DNA of 64,000 nucleotides, taken from positions 310,001 to 374,000 of the forward strand of contig DAOSDY010000003.1 in assembly GCA_035362835.1 (NCBI GenBank). The letters are read 5' to 3'. The notes under the pieces are model-generated. The model did no database searches and was not told where the DNA came from. It saw only the letters and a program-made list of their open reading frames with translations. The position numbers were made by a program, and so were the translations under genes. Positions within the stretch are counted from its first letter, which is position 1, and each line of letters begins with the position of its first letter. This DNA is from Melioribacteraceae bacterium. GTDB taxonomy: Bacteria; Bacteroidota; Ignavibacteria; Ignavibacteriales; Melioribacteraceae. Shown here piece by piece: positions 1-9,140 of this stretch.

Positions 1-1241
1 TTAAAGAAATTCTCCACGATATGGAGAAAGATTTGATGCGCAACAGAATTCTTGAAGAAGGCCTGAGACTTGACGGAAGAAAAACCGATCAGATCCGCCA
101 GATCTCAATTGAACTCGGTATCCTGCCCCGTCCTCACTCTTCCGCGCTTTTTACACGCGGCGAGACCCAGAGTTTAACAACTCTTACTCTCGGCACAAAG
201 CAGGATGAACAGATAATTGACGGACTTCAAACTGAATTCAGGAAAAGGTTTATACTGCATTATAATTTCCCTCCGTTCAGTGTTGGTGAAACCGGAAGGT
301 ACAGCGGTGTTGGCAGAAGGGAAGTAGGGCACGGAAACCTTGCCGAAAGATCTATTAAAAATATTCTTCCTCCCGAAACTGTATTCCCTTACATGATCCG
401 TTTGAATTCTGATATACTCGAATCCAACGGCTCGTCTTCAATGGCTACAGTGTGTGCCGGGTCGCTTGCTCTTATGGAAGGCGGCGTTCCTGTTAAATGC
501 TCTATTGCAGGTATTGCTATGGGTCTTGTAAAAGAAGGCGACCGTTACGCCATCCTTTCTGACATTCTGGGAAATGAAGATCATCTTGGTGATATGGATT
601 TTAAAGTTGCCGGATCGGAAAACGGAATAACCGGTTTCCAGATGGATATTAAAATCCAGGGTATTTCATTCGAGATTATGGAGAAGGCGCTTGCTCAGGC
701 AAAAGCCGGAAGAATCCATATCCTTAAAATAATGAACGAAGCTATACCGGTTTCCAAACCTAATATTTCCACTTATGCTCCAATACTTCTTTCAACTAAA
801 ATCAGCACCGACAAGATCGGTGCGGTTATTGGGCCAGGCGGAAAAGTTATCCAGAAAATGCAGAAGGATTTCAGCGTCGAAATTAATATTGAAGATGACG
901 GTACTGTCAGTATTGCCGGTCAGGATCACCAGAAAGCGAAAGAAGCCAAAGAATATATTAAGTGGCTTACTGCAGAACCGGAAATCGGTAAGAATTATAA
1001 CGGAAAAGTTATGAAGATTACCGACTTCGGCGCTTTCGTTGAAATTATTCCCGGGACGCAGGGACTGCTTCACATTTCGCAGATCGACAACAAACGGGTA
1101 AATAAAGTTTCCGATGTTTTGAAGGAGGGTGATATGGTGAAAGTAAAACTTCTTAGCATCGAAGGCGGAAAATTTTCTTTATCAAGAAAAGTTCTCCTTA
1201 AAGATAAGGAAGAAGAAAAAACCAGTACTGAAAACGAATAG
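1..1241 (+). CDS. pnp: Polyribonucleotide nucleotidyltransferase (PNPase), 5'-truncated by window edge
   Basis: This is the C-terminal part of PNPase, the phosphorolytic 3'-5' exoribonuclease of RNA turnover. The frame is open to the window edge (first full codon at base 3, reading KEILHDMEKD), so the true start lies outside. Visible in order are the second RNase PH domain with the phosphate-site stretch ESNGSSSMATVCAGS and the metal-binding stretch NEDHLGDMDFK, a KH domain with the GPGG loop (about residues 255-310 of the visible part), and an S1 domain (GKVMKITDFGAFVEI) ending in a short charged tail. The order and spacing match typical PNPase. A perfect hairpin follows the stop. Confidence 0.97.
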   Translation, partial: KEILHDMEKDLMRNRILEEGLRLDGRKTDQIRQISIELGILPRPHSSALFTRGETQSLTTLTLGTKQDEQIIDGLQTEFRKRFILHYNFPPFSVGETGRYSGVGRREVGHGNLAERSIKNILPPETVFPYMIRLNSDILESNGSSSMATVCAGSLALMEGGVPVKCSIAGIAMGLVKEGDRYAILSDILGNEDHLGDMDFKVAGSENGITGFQMDIKIQGISFEIMEKALAQAKAGRIHILKIMNEAIPVSKPNISTYAPILLSTKISTDKIGAVIGPGGKVIQKMQKDFSVEINIEDDGTVSIAGQDHQKAKEAKEYIKWLTAEPEIGKNYNGKVMKITDFGAFVEIIPGTQGLLHISQIDNKRVNKVSDVLKEGDMVKVKLLSIEGGKFSLSRKVLLKDKEEEKTSTENE

Positions 1242-1269
1242 TTCGATATAGCAGTAATCCAGTTTCCAA

Positions 1270-1298
1270 TTACCTGTCCGGTTTTGCCGGACAGGTAA
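1270..1298 (+). terminator. Hairpin downstream of pnp, probable terminator
   Basis: A perfect 12-bp inverted repeat (TTACCTGTCCGG / CCGGACAGGTAA) flanks a 5-base TTTTG loop. It lies 28 bases after the pnp stop and before dusB. No T-run follows, so it could instead protect the 3' end of the mRNA or need a factor to terminate. Confidence 0.55.
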
Positions 1299-1374
1299 AT
1301 TACAATCAGATTGGAATCTGCATACTTAATGTTTTGATTTCGAAGTATAAAAATTTGCGGACGGATACAGAATA

Positions 1375-2442
1375 ATGAAGATCGGTAATCTTGATATTGA
1401 AAAAAAACTCTTCTTAGCTCCAATGGCTGAGGTGACCGATGCCTCTTTCAGAAAAATTGCTAGAGAGAACGGGGCGGGGTTTACTTTTACTCAGATGGTT
1501 AGTGCCGCAGGTGTTGTAAATAACAATTTTGAAACATTAAGACTCCTCTCATTTAATCGTTCCGAAAAACCGATTGGCGTTCAGGTCCTCGGAAACAATC
1601 CCGATATACTCGGAGAAGCAGTAAAAGAAATCGCAAAACTTAAACCCGACCTAATCGATCTGAATTGCGGCTGTCCTGTTGATAAAGTGGTTAGTAATAA
1701 TATGGGCTCAGCCCTTCTGGAAGATACTAAGACTATCGGCAGGATCGTTAGGAAGATGACCGATTCTTCAGGCGGAATTCCGATCTCTGTGAAACTCCGT
1801 TTAGGAAAGGATAAGAGCAATATAAATATTCTTGAAACTGCTAAAGCGGCAGAAGCAAACGGGGCTTCTCTTTTATTTGTTCATGCCCGTACCAGAGCGG
1901 ATAAATATGAATCCGAACCTAACTGGGAATGGCTTAAAAAGGTAAAAGAGAATTTGAGTATTCCTATAGTAGGTAACGGCTCAATCTTTACGCCTGGCGA
2001 TGCCAAAGAGATGCTTGATCTTACAGGTTGCGATTCCGTTATGGTTGCCAGAGGTGCTCTCGGCAATCCCTTTATTTTCAACAGGTTTAATAATCTGATA
2101 AGTACAGGAATTGATCCGGGTTTACCGGAACCTGGATTTGTTAAAGATGTACTTCTCAGACAAATCTCTTATCTTCACAAAGAGTTCGGGGAAATTCTCT
2201 GTATCGATAAGGCTAAAAAGCATTCTATCTGGTATTTCAGGTTTTATCCGGGCATTGACCATTTCCTTGAAAAAGTTTTTTCACTTAATGATCTGGCTTC
2301 AATCAATTCTCTGATTGAAGAACACTCGGAGAATATTATAAAAGGAAATTTTAAAGTAACTGAATTAAGCGACATCAATAAAAAATTTAAGAAAAAAGTG
2401 CTCTTCTGGTTAACCGATATTGATGCAGAAATTCTCGGTTAG
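1375..2442 (+). CDS. dusB: tRNA-dihydrouridine synthase (Dus family)
   Basis: This is an FMN- and NADPH-dependent enzyme that reduces uridine to dihydrouridine in tRNA D-loops. The TIM-barrel N-terminus opens with LFLAPMAEVTDASFR. The signature DLNCGCPVDKVV (about residues 95-106) carries the proton-donating cysteine, and the FMN phosphate site is seen in IVGNGSIFTPGDA and MVARGALGNPFIF. At 355 residues it is slightly longer than most DusB proteins. The C-terminal helical RNA-binding part (about 255-355) is less conserved, so the DusB rather than DusA or DusC assignment rests mainly on overall resemblance. It sits between pnp and rng, both RNA-metabolism genes. Confidence 0.93.
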   Translation: MKIGNLDIEKKLFLAPMAEVTDASFRKIARENGAGFTFTQMVSAAGVVNNNFETLRLLSFNRSEKPIGVQVLGNNPDILGEAVKEIAKLKPDLIDLNCGCPVDKVVSNNMGSALLEDTKTIGRIVRKMTDSSGGIPISVKLRLGKDKSNINILETAKAAEANGASLLFVHARTRADKYESEPNWEWLKKVKENLSIPIVGNGSIFTPGDAKEMLDLTGCDSVMVARGALGNPFIFNRFNNLISTGIDPGLPEPGFVKDVLLRQISYLHKEFGEILCIDKAKKHSIWYFRFYPGIDHFLEKVFSLNDLASINSLIEEHSENIIKGNFKVTELSDINKKFKKKVLFWLTDIDAEILG

Positions 2443-2462
2443 TCATTTGTATGCACAAATGA
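2443..2462 (+). promoter_or_regulatory. Hairpin immediately upstream of rng
   Basis: A perfect 8-bp stem (TCATTTGT / ACAAATGA) with a 4-base ATGC loop starts directly after the dusB stop codon, is followed by GTTTT, and ends 7 bases before the rng ATG. It could be a weak terminator. It could also be a structure that masks the rng ribosome-binding region. RNase E is known in other bacteria to autoregulate through structures in its own 5' untranslated region, so the position is suggestive. Confidence 0.4.
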
Positions 2463-2469
2463 GTTTTAC

Positions 2470-4065
2470 ATGAATAAAGAAATAATTATCAGTTCCTCAA
2501 CTTCTCAAAACAGAGTTGCTATTACGGAAGACGGCAACCTGGTCGATTTCTTCGTCGATCATCCCGAAAAACAGAGAATGGTTGGCGATGTTTATCTGGG
2601 CAGAGTTGCAAGAGTCCTTCCCGGAATCAGAGCGGCATTCATCGATATAGGGCTTAAGCACGACGCATTCCTTCACTTCTCCGATATAGGTGAACGCACC
2701 GAAGCATTGCAGGGCATATTTGACGACGACGACGATGATGAATCCGATAAATCTCCCGAACGGCAGAATACTCAATCCTCTCCGGATCAGATGAATCAAC
2801 CGACTCTCGAGTTGCCAAAACCTGAATTAAGAGAAAGACAATCAACAAAACTCCATAAGGGACAGGAACTTCTAATTCAGATTTTGAAAGAACCGGTAAA
2901 AGATAAAGGCGTACGTGTTACATCTTCTGTCTCAATTCCGGGTCGCTTTTGCGTCCTTCTTCCAATGGATAACAAAATAGGTGTCTCTAAAAAGATTGCC
3001 GATTTCCGTGAAAGAAAGAGACTTAGAAGAATCGCACGCGGAATAATTCCTTCGGATTGTGGACTTATTATTCGCACTGCCGCTAAAGATCAGGATGAGG
3101 AATCTCTCTCGGCCGATTTGAAATACCTTGTTAAGATCTGGGCGGATCTTCAGGAGGATGCTAAAAAACTTGATCCACCCTCGCTCCTCTATAAGGATTT
3201 AAGCACTACTGTAAGCGTTATCAGAGATCTCTTTACGCCTGATGTTTCAAAAGTCTTTATCGATTCGAAAAAATTATTTAAGGAAATCAGGAATTATGTC
3301 CAGTTCATTCAACCCGGACTTATTGAACGGATTGAATTGTACAAGGACGACCGTCCGATATTCGAAGCATTCAAGGTCGATGAACAGATTAAAAGTCTGA
3401 TGCGGAGAAATGTTGCCCTCCCCAGCGGCGGCCATATTGTAATAGACCATACCGAAGCGATGACGGTTATTGATGTTAACAGCGGCCGTTATGCTGCAAA
3501 GAAAGATCAGGAACTTAATTCTCTTAAAACCGATCTTGAAGCTTCCAGGGAAATTGTAAGGCAGCTTCGGCTCCGTGATATCGGCGGATTAATTGTTGTT
3601 GACTTCATCGATCTCGAAGATGAAAAGAACCGTAAAAAGATATATGACGAATTGAAAAAAGAATTCAAAAAAGATAGAGCGAAAACCGCTCTCCTGCCTA
3701 TGACTGAATTTGGACTTATGCAGATTACTCGTGAACGTGTGAGGGAAAATATTGTTCAATCGATGACAGAAGTATGCCCTTATTGCCAGGGGACAGGATT
3801 AATGACTAAAAAGTCGAACCTTATGCATGAAATTGAAGCATGGCTGAAACGGTATAAGATGGAGGGTAAATTTAATTCCTTGATCCTGCGTGTTCATCCG
3901 TCTCTGGGTGAAAAATTAAATCAGGGATTTATTTCAACATTGAAGAAAATTCAACTAAAGTATTTTGTTAAAATTACTCTCGACCAAAGTGAAAAAATAA
4001 ATCCCCAGCATTTTAGATTTGTTGCTAAAAAAACCAATGAAGATATTACAGATGAATTTGCGTGA
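2470..4065 (+). CDS. rng: Ribonuclease G/E family endoribonuclease
   Basis: This is a single-strand-specific endoribonuclease for rRNA maturation and mRNA decay. At 531 residues it is RNase G-sized and lacks the long RNase E scaffold. The N-terminal S1 domain (GDVYLGRVARVLPGIRAAFIDIG) is interrupted at about residues 85-125 by an acidic, proline/glutamine-rich insert that starts with a run of Asp. The catalytic metal-binding aspartates are in MTVIDVNSGRY and GGLIVVDFIDLED. The zinc-link motif CPYCQGTG is near residue 438. The start is the ATG just after the upstream hairpin, with no clear Shine-Dalgarno sequence. Confidence 0.94.
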   Translation: MNKEIIISSSTSQNRVAITEDGNLVDFFVDHPEKQRMVGDVYLGRVARVLPGIRAAFIDIGLKHDAFLHFSDIGERTEALQGIFDDDDDDESDKSPERQNTQSSPDQMNQPTLELPKPELRERQSTKLHKGQELLIQILKEPVKDKGVRVTSSVSIPGRFCVLLPMDNKIGVSKKIADFRERKRLRRIARGIIPSDCGLIIRTAAKDQDEESLSADLKYLVKIWADLQEDAKKLDPPSLLYKDLSTTVSVIRDLFTPDVSKVFIDSKKLFKEIRNYVQFIQPGLIERIELYKDDRPIFEAFKVDEQIKSLMRRNVALPSGGHIVIDHTEAMTVIDVNSGRYAAKKDQELNSLKTDLEASREIVRQLRLRDIGGLIVVDFIDLEDEKNRKKIYDELKKEFKKDRAKTALLPMTEFGLMQITRERVRENIVQSMTEVCPYCQGTGLMTKKSNLMHEIEAWLKRYKMEGKFNSLILRVHPSLGEKLNQGFISTLKKIQLKYFVKITLDQSEKINPQHFRFVAKKTNEDITDEFA

Positions 4066-4142
4066 TTGTAAGGTGAACCGTAACAACTAAAATCAATTTA
4101 TTTTTACTTAAATTTATTCGTTGAAAAACCGACAAATATTGT

Positions 4143-4148
4143 AAGGAG
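4143..4148 (+). promoter_or_regulatory. Ribosome-binding site of the transaldolase gene
   Basis: AAGGAG lies 7 bases before the ATG at 4156. It supports that start and is stronger than most sites in this window. The 90-base spacer after rng contains no hairpin I can support. Confidence 0.6.
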
Positions 4149-4155
4149 TGGTTAA

Positions 4156-4803
4156 ATGAAGTTTTTTATCGATACTGCAAATATCAATCAGATTAAAGAA
4201 GCTGCATCATACGGTTTGCTCGACGGTGTTACTACCAATCCTTCTCTTGTAGCCAAAGAGGGAAAAAATTTTAAGCAGCTGCTTGAAGAGATAATTAAGA
4301 TAGTTGACGGACCAATTAGTGCTGAAGTTGTGGCAACGGATTTTGATGGGATTATGAAAGAAGCCGGCGAACTTGCCAAGATTCATGAAAACATTGTTGT
4401 TAAGGTCCCGCTTATTAAAGAAGGTATTAAAGCTGTTAAAGCACTTCACGAAGAGGATATCCGTACCAATGTTACTCTCTGTTTCTCGGCATCCCAGGCA
4501 CTTCTGGCGGCCAAAGCAGGAGCAACTTACATAAGTCCTTTCGTTGGAAGGCTCGACGATATCAGTCATAACGGTATGGACTTGATTAAACAGATTGTCC
4601 AGATATATAAAAATTATAATTATAAGACTCAGGTGCTTGTTGCCAGTATCCGTCATCCGCTTCATTTGGTTGAAGCTGCTTTAATGGGTGCCGACGTTGC
4701 AACAATGCCGTTCGATGTTATCGAAAAACTTTTTAAACACCCTCTGACCGATAGCGGTCTTGAGAAATTTTTAAGCGACTGGAAAAAACTAAATCAAAAA
4801 TGA
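4156..4803 (+). CDS. tal: Transaldolase / fructose-6-phosphate aldolase-like (TalC/FSA type)
   Basis: This is a short class I aldolase-fold transaldolase of 215 residues. It opens with the family hallmark MKFFIDTANINQI and has GVTTNPSLVAKEG. The Schiff-base lysine is K83 in NIVVKVPL, followed by NVTLCFSASQALLAAKAGA and SPFVGRLDD. It moves a dihydroxyacetone unit between sugar phosphates in the non-oxidative pentose phosphate pathway. TalC and FSA proteins cannot be separated reliably by sequence reading alone, so fructose-6-phosphate aldolase activity remains possible. Its stop overlaps the next start (ATGA), indicating translational coupling to gcvT. Confidence 0.9.
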   Translation: MKFFIDTANINQIKEAASYGLLDGVTTNPSLVAKEGKNFKQLLEEIIKIVDGPISAEVVATDFDGIMKEAGELAKIHENIVVKVPLIKEGIKAVKALHEEDIRTNVTLCFSASQALLAAKAGATYISPFVGRLDDISHNGMDLIKQIVQIYKNYNYKTQVLVASIRHPLHLVEAALMGADVATMPFDVIEKLFKHPLTDSGLEKFLSDWKKLNQK

Positions 4804-5888
4804 AAATGAAAAAGACAAAATTTTACTCGATCCACGAAAAACTTGGCGCTAAAATTGTCGACTTTGCCGGATTCCAGATGCCGGTTCTCTATTCTTCAAT
4901 AATTAATGAGCATAAGGCAGTTAGAACATCGGTTGGAGTATTCGACGTTTCCCATATGGGGGAGATTTTTATACGCGGGGATAAAGCGCTCGACTTTGTT
5001 CAGCACATCACAATTAATGATGCATCCATCCTGATAGACGGAAGAGTTCAGTATTCGGCAATGTGTTACAAAGATGGCGGAATAGTTGACGATCTCCTTG
5101 TCTACAAAATTTCTGATAAAGAATTTATGCTTGTTGTAAATGCATCCAATAAGGATAAGGATTTTGTCTGGATGAAAGAGAATAATCCGTTCAATGTTTC
5201 TATTGAAGATGAAAGCGACGAATATTCTCTTCTCGCAGTTCAGGGCCCGAGTTCAAAACAGGTTATTGAAAAAATCTGCGATAAACCCCTGGATCTTGAA
5301 TACTATCATTTCTTTAAGGCAAACGTTGCCGGCGTTGATATGATTCTCTCAAGAACAGGTTATACGGGCGAAATCGGCTATGAATTATATTTTAAGGGCG
5401 ATGAATCTGTTGCACTAAAAGTCTGGAATGCTTTGTTTGAGTCCGGAAAAGAATTCAATATTCAGCCGGTTGGACTTGGCGCCCGCGATTCGCTCCGCTT
5501 AGAGATGGGTTTCTGCCTCTACGGTAACGACATCGACCAGACCACAAACCCCCTTGAAGCCGGCCTGGGATGGATTACAAAACTGAAAAAACCTTCTTTT
5601 ATTGCCAGAGATGTTTTATTGAAAGTGAAAGAGGAAGGTCTTAAAAGAAAACTGGTTCCGATGATTTCGGAGGAAAAAGCTTTCCCGCGCCACGGTTATG
5701 ATCTCTCTCTTAACGGTAAAAAAATAGGTCATATTACAAGCGGTACGGTCAGCCCGGTTATCGACAAAGCGATTGCACTCGGATATGTTGATTCGGAATA
5801 TGCAATAGAGGGAAATCAAATTAATTTTTTAATCAGAGGTAAAGAAATTCCGGCGGTCATAATCAAACTGCCGTTTGTGAAAAAATAA
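4800..5888 (+). CDS. gcvT: Glycine cleavage system T protein (aminomethyltransferase)
   Basis: This protein transfers the methylene group from the aminomethyl-lipoyl H protein to tetrahydrofolate and releases ammonia. At 362 residues it has the family length. Family motifs visible are LGAKIVDFAGFQMPV near the N-terminus, the folate-binding region YKDGGIVDDLLVYK with its conserved acid, SRTGYTGEIGYELY, and GARDSLRLEMGFCLYG. The first ATG overlaps the transaldolase stop, and a second in-frame ATG two codons later is equally possible. The partner genes gcvH and gcvP are not in the window, so the system is dispersed in this genome. Confidence 0.95.
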   Translation: MKMKKTKFYSIHEKLGAKIVDFAGFQMPVLYSSIINEHKAVRTSVGVFDVSHMGEIFIRGDKALDFVQHITINDASILIDGRVQYSAMCYKDGGIVDDLLVYKISDKEFMLVVNASNKDKDFVWMKENNPFNVSIEDESDEYSLLAVQGPSSKQVIEKICDKPLDLEYYHFFKANVAGVDMILSRTGYTGEIGYELYFKGDESVALKVWNALFESGKEFNIQPVGLGARDSLRLEMGFCLYGNDIDQTTNPLEAGLGWITKLKKPSFIARDVLLKVKEEGLKRKLVPMISEEKAFPRHGYDLSLNGKKIGHITSGTVSPVIDKAIALGYVDSEYAIEGNQINFLIRGKEIPAVIIKLPFVKK

Positions 5889-5889
5889 T

Positions 5890-6624
5890 ATGAAAATAAA
5901 TGTTTTATTCTCCAATATTAATCTGGACGAACTCTACTTCACAGGAAAAACCTGTGTTGTAATAGATGTATTACGCGCATCAACTGTAATTGTAACCGCA
6001 CTTGCCAACGGCGCAAAGGAGGTTATTCCCGTTAATACGGTAGATTTTGCGGTTAAAGTATCCGGCGATGCTTTCAGAAGCCAGACAATACTCGGCGGAG
6101 AAAGAAATACAAAGAAGGTGGAGGGTTTTACGCTCGGTAATTCGCCTCTGGAATATACTCCCGAAGTTGTATTGAATAAATCGATCATACTCTATACTAC
6201 AAACGGTTCAAGATCAATCGTTAAAGCGAAATTTGCAGAGAATCTGTTCATTGCTTGTTTCAATAATATCGGTGCGGTTGTAGAACATCTTACATCATTG
6301 AAAAAAGATGTCGAGATTATATGTGCAGGTACCAACGGTGGATTCAATATGGAAGATGCTGTTTGTGCCGGAAACATAATTGCGCTATTGAATTCTAATA
6401 AGAATGAAATTCAGCTTTCAGATTCTGCAATTGCCTGCGGTCTTCTTTATAAAACTTACTCAAAGAGCATCTTAAAAATGCTAAAGAATACCGAACACGG
6501 AAAACTGCTGATTGAAAATGGATTTGCTAGTGACATAAAAGAATGCGCAAAAATTGATGCTGCGGAAATTGTCCCTTTTTATAATTCGGGTGTAATTAAA
6601 AAAAATGATTTGAATAATAAGTAG
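5890..6624 (+). CDS. comB: ComB-family 2-phosphosulfolactate phosphatase-like protein
   Basis: At 244 residues it matches the ComB fold, a magnesium-dependent phosphatase that in methanogens converts 2-phosphosulfolactate to sulfolactate for coenzyme M. The motifs VVIDVLRASTVIVTAL (about 21-36), GERNTKKVEGFTLGNSP, TTNGSRSI and CAGTNGGFNMEDAVCAG are clear. It follows gcvT by one base, so the two are co-transcribed. No other coenzyme M or sulfonate gene is visible, and ComB homologues are widespread in bacteria that do not make coenzyme M. The family call is sure, but the physiological substrate here is not. Confidence 0.85.
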   Translation: MKINVLFSNINLDELYFTGKTCVVIDVLRASTVIVTALANGAKEVIPVNTVDFAVKVSGDAFRSQTILGGERNTKKVEGFTLGNSPLEYTPEVVLNKSIILYTTNGSRSIVKAKFAENLFIACFNNIGAVVEHLTSLKKDVEIICAGTNGGFNMEDAVCAGNIIALLNSNKNEIQLSDSAIACGLLYKTYSKSILKMLKNTEHGKLLIENGFASDIKECAKIDAAEIVPFYNSGVIKKNDLNNK

Positions 6625-6655
6625 CTTAGTCGGGCAATAATTTATCAGTAAATGA

Positions 6656-9136
6656 ATGCCAAAAAAAAATAACACAAAAGAAAATAGAGCCGAAGGGAAG
6701 GAATATTTTGTTGTATCTCCGGCTAAGAAAAAAAAGCTGCTTGGAATTTTTCTTATAGTATTTGCACTGCTTATTTTTTTAAGCGTACTATCTTATTCCC
6801 GTTACGACGATTCCTCCTTTTCCTTCCGGTTTACCGATTTATTCAATATCTTCAGTTCCAATCCGGAATTGAGGGATAAAGCTGCCGATACTCATAACTG
6901 GCTCGGAATATTCGGTGCATATATTTCAAACTTTTTCATCCATTCGACCATCGGATATTTTTCGCTGATCTTCCCGGTTATCATGTTTGTATGGGGCTAT
7001 GCAGTAATAAAAACGAATATTTATAAACTTGCAATCTACACTACAAATTTCCTTCTTGTAATGGGAATTCTCCTGGCAACATTTTTCGGAATGCTCAGAT
7101 TTACTCCCGAGATCGGTTTATTTACCGATATCTATGAACTCTCAGGAAATGTAGGCGCGTTTTTCGGAATAGCCGTTGGAAAATTGCTCGGCGGACTCGG
7201 CAGCATAATATTTCTTCTGGCAGCTATGGTTGTAACTCTTATAATTGCTTTCGATATAAGATTTGGCGCAATCCTTGCTTTCATAAAAGGATTATTTCAA
7301 TCGGATGGGAAGGAAGATTTTGAGGAAATACCTAAGTCTGATGAAATTGTTAAGTCCGATGAGAACCTGGCTAAGATAAAAGACTTGCGAAAGGAAAGTA
7401 AATTGAAATCCCTTTTTACTGATGCGGATGATGCAGAAGGGGAAGATGAGACGATTCCGGAGACAAGGATTAGAATTGTTAAGAAGGATGAACCTGATAA
7501 AATAATTGAACCGGAGCCGCTGAAAGAAAACGAACCGGCTAAACAGAAAAAAACTGAATCTGCCAAACAGGATAAGCATAAAAGTGAGGAAATCCTTCCC
7601 GCAATTGATAAAGAAGCTGAAGCTTCTCTTCCGGATCAGTGGAATGAAGAAATCAAATTCATTCCGCCTAAAATTGATCTTCTTGTTCCCGCAGAAGATG
7701 AAGAAGTTAAAGTTCACGAAAGTGAATTGAAAAGAAATGCAGAACTTCTGAAAGAGAAACTCGCATTATTCGATATTCAAATTGAAGATATAACGGTTAC
7801 ACCCGGTCCGGTAGTAACTTTATATGAGATAGTACCCGCACCCGGAGTAAAAATAAGCAGAATAGTAAGTCTTGAACATGATATCGCTCTTGCACTTGCT
7901 GCGCGTGGCATCAGAATTATTGCCCCTATTCCCGGTAAGAGTGCTATCGGTGTCGAAATTCCTAATGCCAAAGCATCAATTGTCAGGGCACGATCTGTAA
8001 TTAGTAAGTTGAAAGAAGCTAAAGAGGAATTACCCCTTGCTCTGGGTAAAACAATTTCAGGCGATGTTTATATAACGGACCTGGCTAAAATGCCTCATAT
8101 GCTGATTGCGGGATCAACCGGTTCCGGAAAAAGCGTTGGCATTAATATGATTATCAACAGTCTTTTGTATGCCAAACACCCTTCCGATATAAAATTTGTT
8201 ATCGTAGACCCTAAGAAGATAGAACTCTCATTCTATAAGAAACTTAACAAGCATTACCTTGCTGTATCTCCGGACCTGGAGGAGGAGATTATTACAAATC
8301 CTTCTAACGCTCTGCTGGCTCTTAAAGCGGTTGAGTACGAAATGGAAAAGAGGTACGACAAGCTTGCTAAAGCAGGTGTAAGAAATATTGTAGATTACAA
8401 TAAAAAAGTGCTTAACCCTAAAACCCGTCCGAAAGATACCGAGGAAATGAAGCACTATAAATTGCCATACATAATTGTGATAATTGATGAGCTTGCGGAT
8501 TTGATGATAACATCCGGCAAAGAAGTAGAAGAACCGATTGCACGACTTGCACAGTTAGCTCGCGCCGTCGGAGTTCATCTTATACTTGCAACACAGCGTC
8601 CTTCAGTTAATGTTATTACCGGAGTAATTAAAGCGAACTTCAGCGCCAGAATGGCCTATCAGGTTGCAACCAAAATCGATTCCAGAACCATCCTTGATAT
8701 GAACGGAGCCGAACAGCTTCTGGGCAGCGGCGATATGCTCTTTCTACCGGGCGGTATGCCCAAGCCGATCAGGATTCAGAATGCTTTCATTTCCACTGAA
8801 GAGGTGGAACGGGTTACTAATTTTATTTACGCTCAGGAGGGATTTTCCAAACGGTATTTCCTCCCTTCAATGTTTGAAAAAAAGAAAGCTGATGCGGGAA
8901 GTTTTCTATCCGATCTCGATCCGATGTTTGATGAAGCTGCCAGAGTTGTTGTTAGACACCAGCAGGGATCGGTCTCCCTGCTTCAGAGAAGGTTGAAACT
9001 TGGTTATTCGCGTGCTGCCAGAATAGTGGACCAGCTGGAACAGGCCGGTATTGTTGGACCTTCGGAAGGCAGCAAAGCCAGAGAAGTAATTGTTGAGAAC
9101 GAAGAACAACTCGAAACTATCCTTAGATCTTTATAA
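6656..9136 (+). CDS. ftsK: DNA translocase FtsK/SpoIIIE
   Basis: This is a septal DNA pump that clears chromosome termini during division and activates XerCD. Its 826 residues comprise an N-terminal membrane part with four to five hydrophobic segments (about 28-200) and an acidic/lysine-rich linker (about 215-340). The motor has Walker A GSTGSGKS near 485 and Walker B IIVIIDELADL near 605, plus LILATQRPSVNVITG. The C-terminal winged-helix gamma domain recognises KOPS and reads SVSLLQRRLKLGYSRAARIVDQLE. A XerC/D recombinase is encoded in the same block at 25764. The ATG at 6656 is chosen over the out-of-frame ATG at 6652. Confidence 0.97.
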   Translation: MPKKNNTKENRAEGKEYFVVSPAKKKKLLGIFLIVFALLIFLSVLSYSRYDDSSFSFRFTDLFNIFSSNPELRDKAADTHNWLGIFGAYISNFFIHSTIGYFSLIFPVIMFVWGYAVIKTNIYKLAIYTTNFLLVMGILLATFFGMLRFTPEIGLFTDIYELSGNVGAFFGIAVGKLLGGLGSIIFLLAAMVVTLIIAFDIRFGAILAFIKGLFQSDGKEDFEEIPKSDEIVKSDENLAKIKDLRKESKLKSLFTDADDAEGEDETIPETRIRIVKKDEPDKIIEPEPLKENEPAKQKKTESAKQDKHKSEEILPAIDKEAEASLPDQWNEEIKFIPPKIDLLVPAEDEEVKVHESELKRNAELLKEKLALFDIQIEDITVTPGPVVTLYEIVPAPGVKISRIVSLEHDIALALAARGIRIIAPIPGKSAIGVEIPNAKASIVRARSVISKLKEAKEELPLALGKTISGDVYITDLAKMPHMLIAGSTGSGKSVGINMIINSLLYAKHPSDIKFVIVDPKKIELSFYKKLNKHYLAVSPDLEEEIITNPSNALLALKAVEYEMEKRYDKLAKAGVRNIVDYNKKVLNPKTRPKDTEEMKHYKLPYIIVIIDELADLMITSGKEVEEPIARLAQLARAVGVHLILATQRPSVNVITGVIKANFSARMAYQVATKIDSRTILDMNGAEQLLGSGDMLFLPGGMPKPIRIQNAFISTEEVERVTNFIYAQEGFSKRYFLPSMFEKKKADAGSFLSDLDPMFDEAARVVVRHQQGSVSLLQRRLKLGYSRAARIVDQLEQAGIVGPSEGSKAREVIVENEEQLETILRSL

Positions 9137-9140
9137 TACT

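Noticed and set aside
5890..6624. ComB taken as evidence for a methanogen or archaeal origin
   Set aside because: Homologues are widespread in bacteria, and all neighbours are bacterial envelope and division genes.
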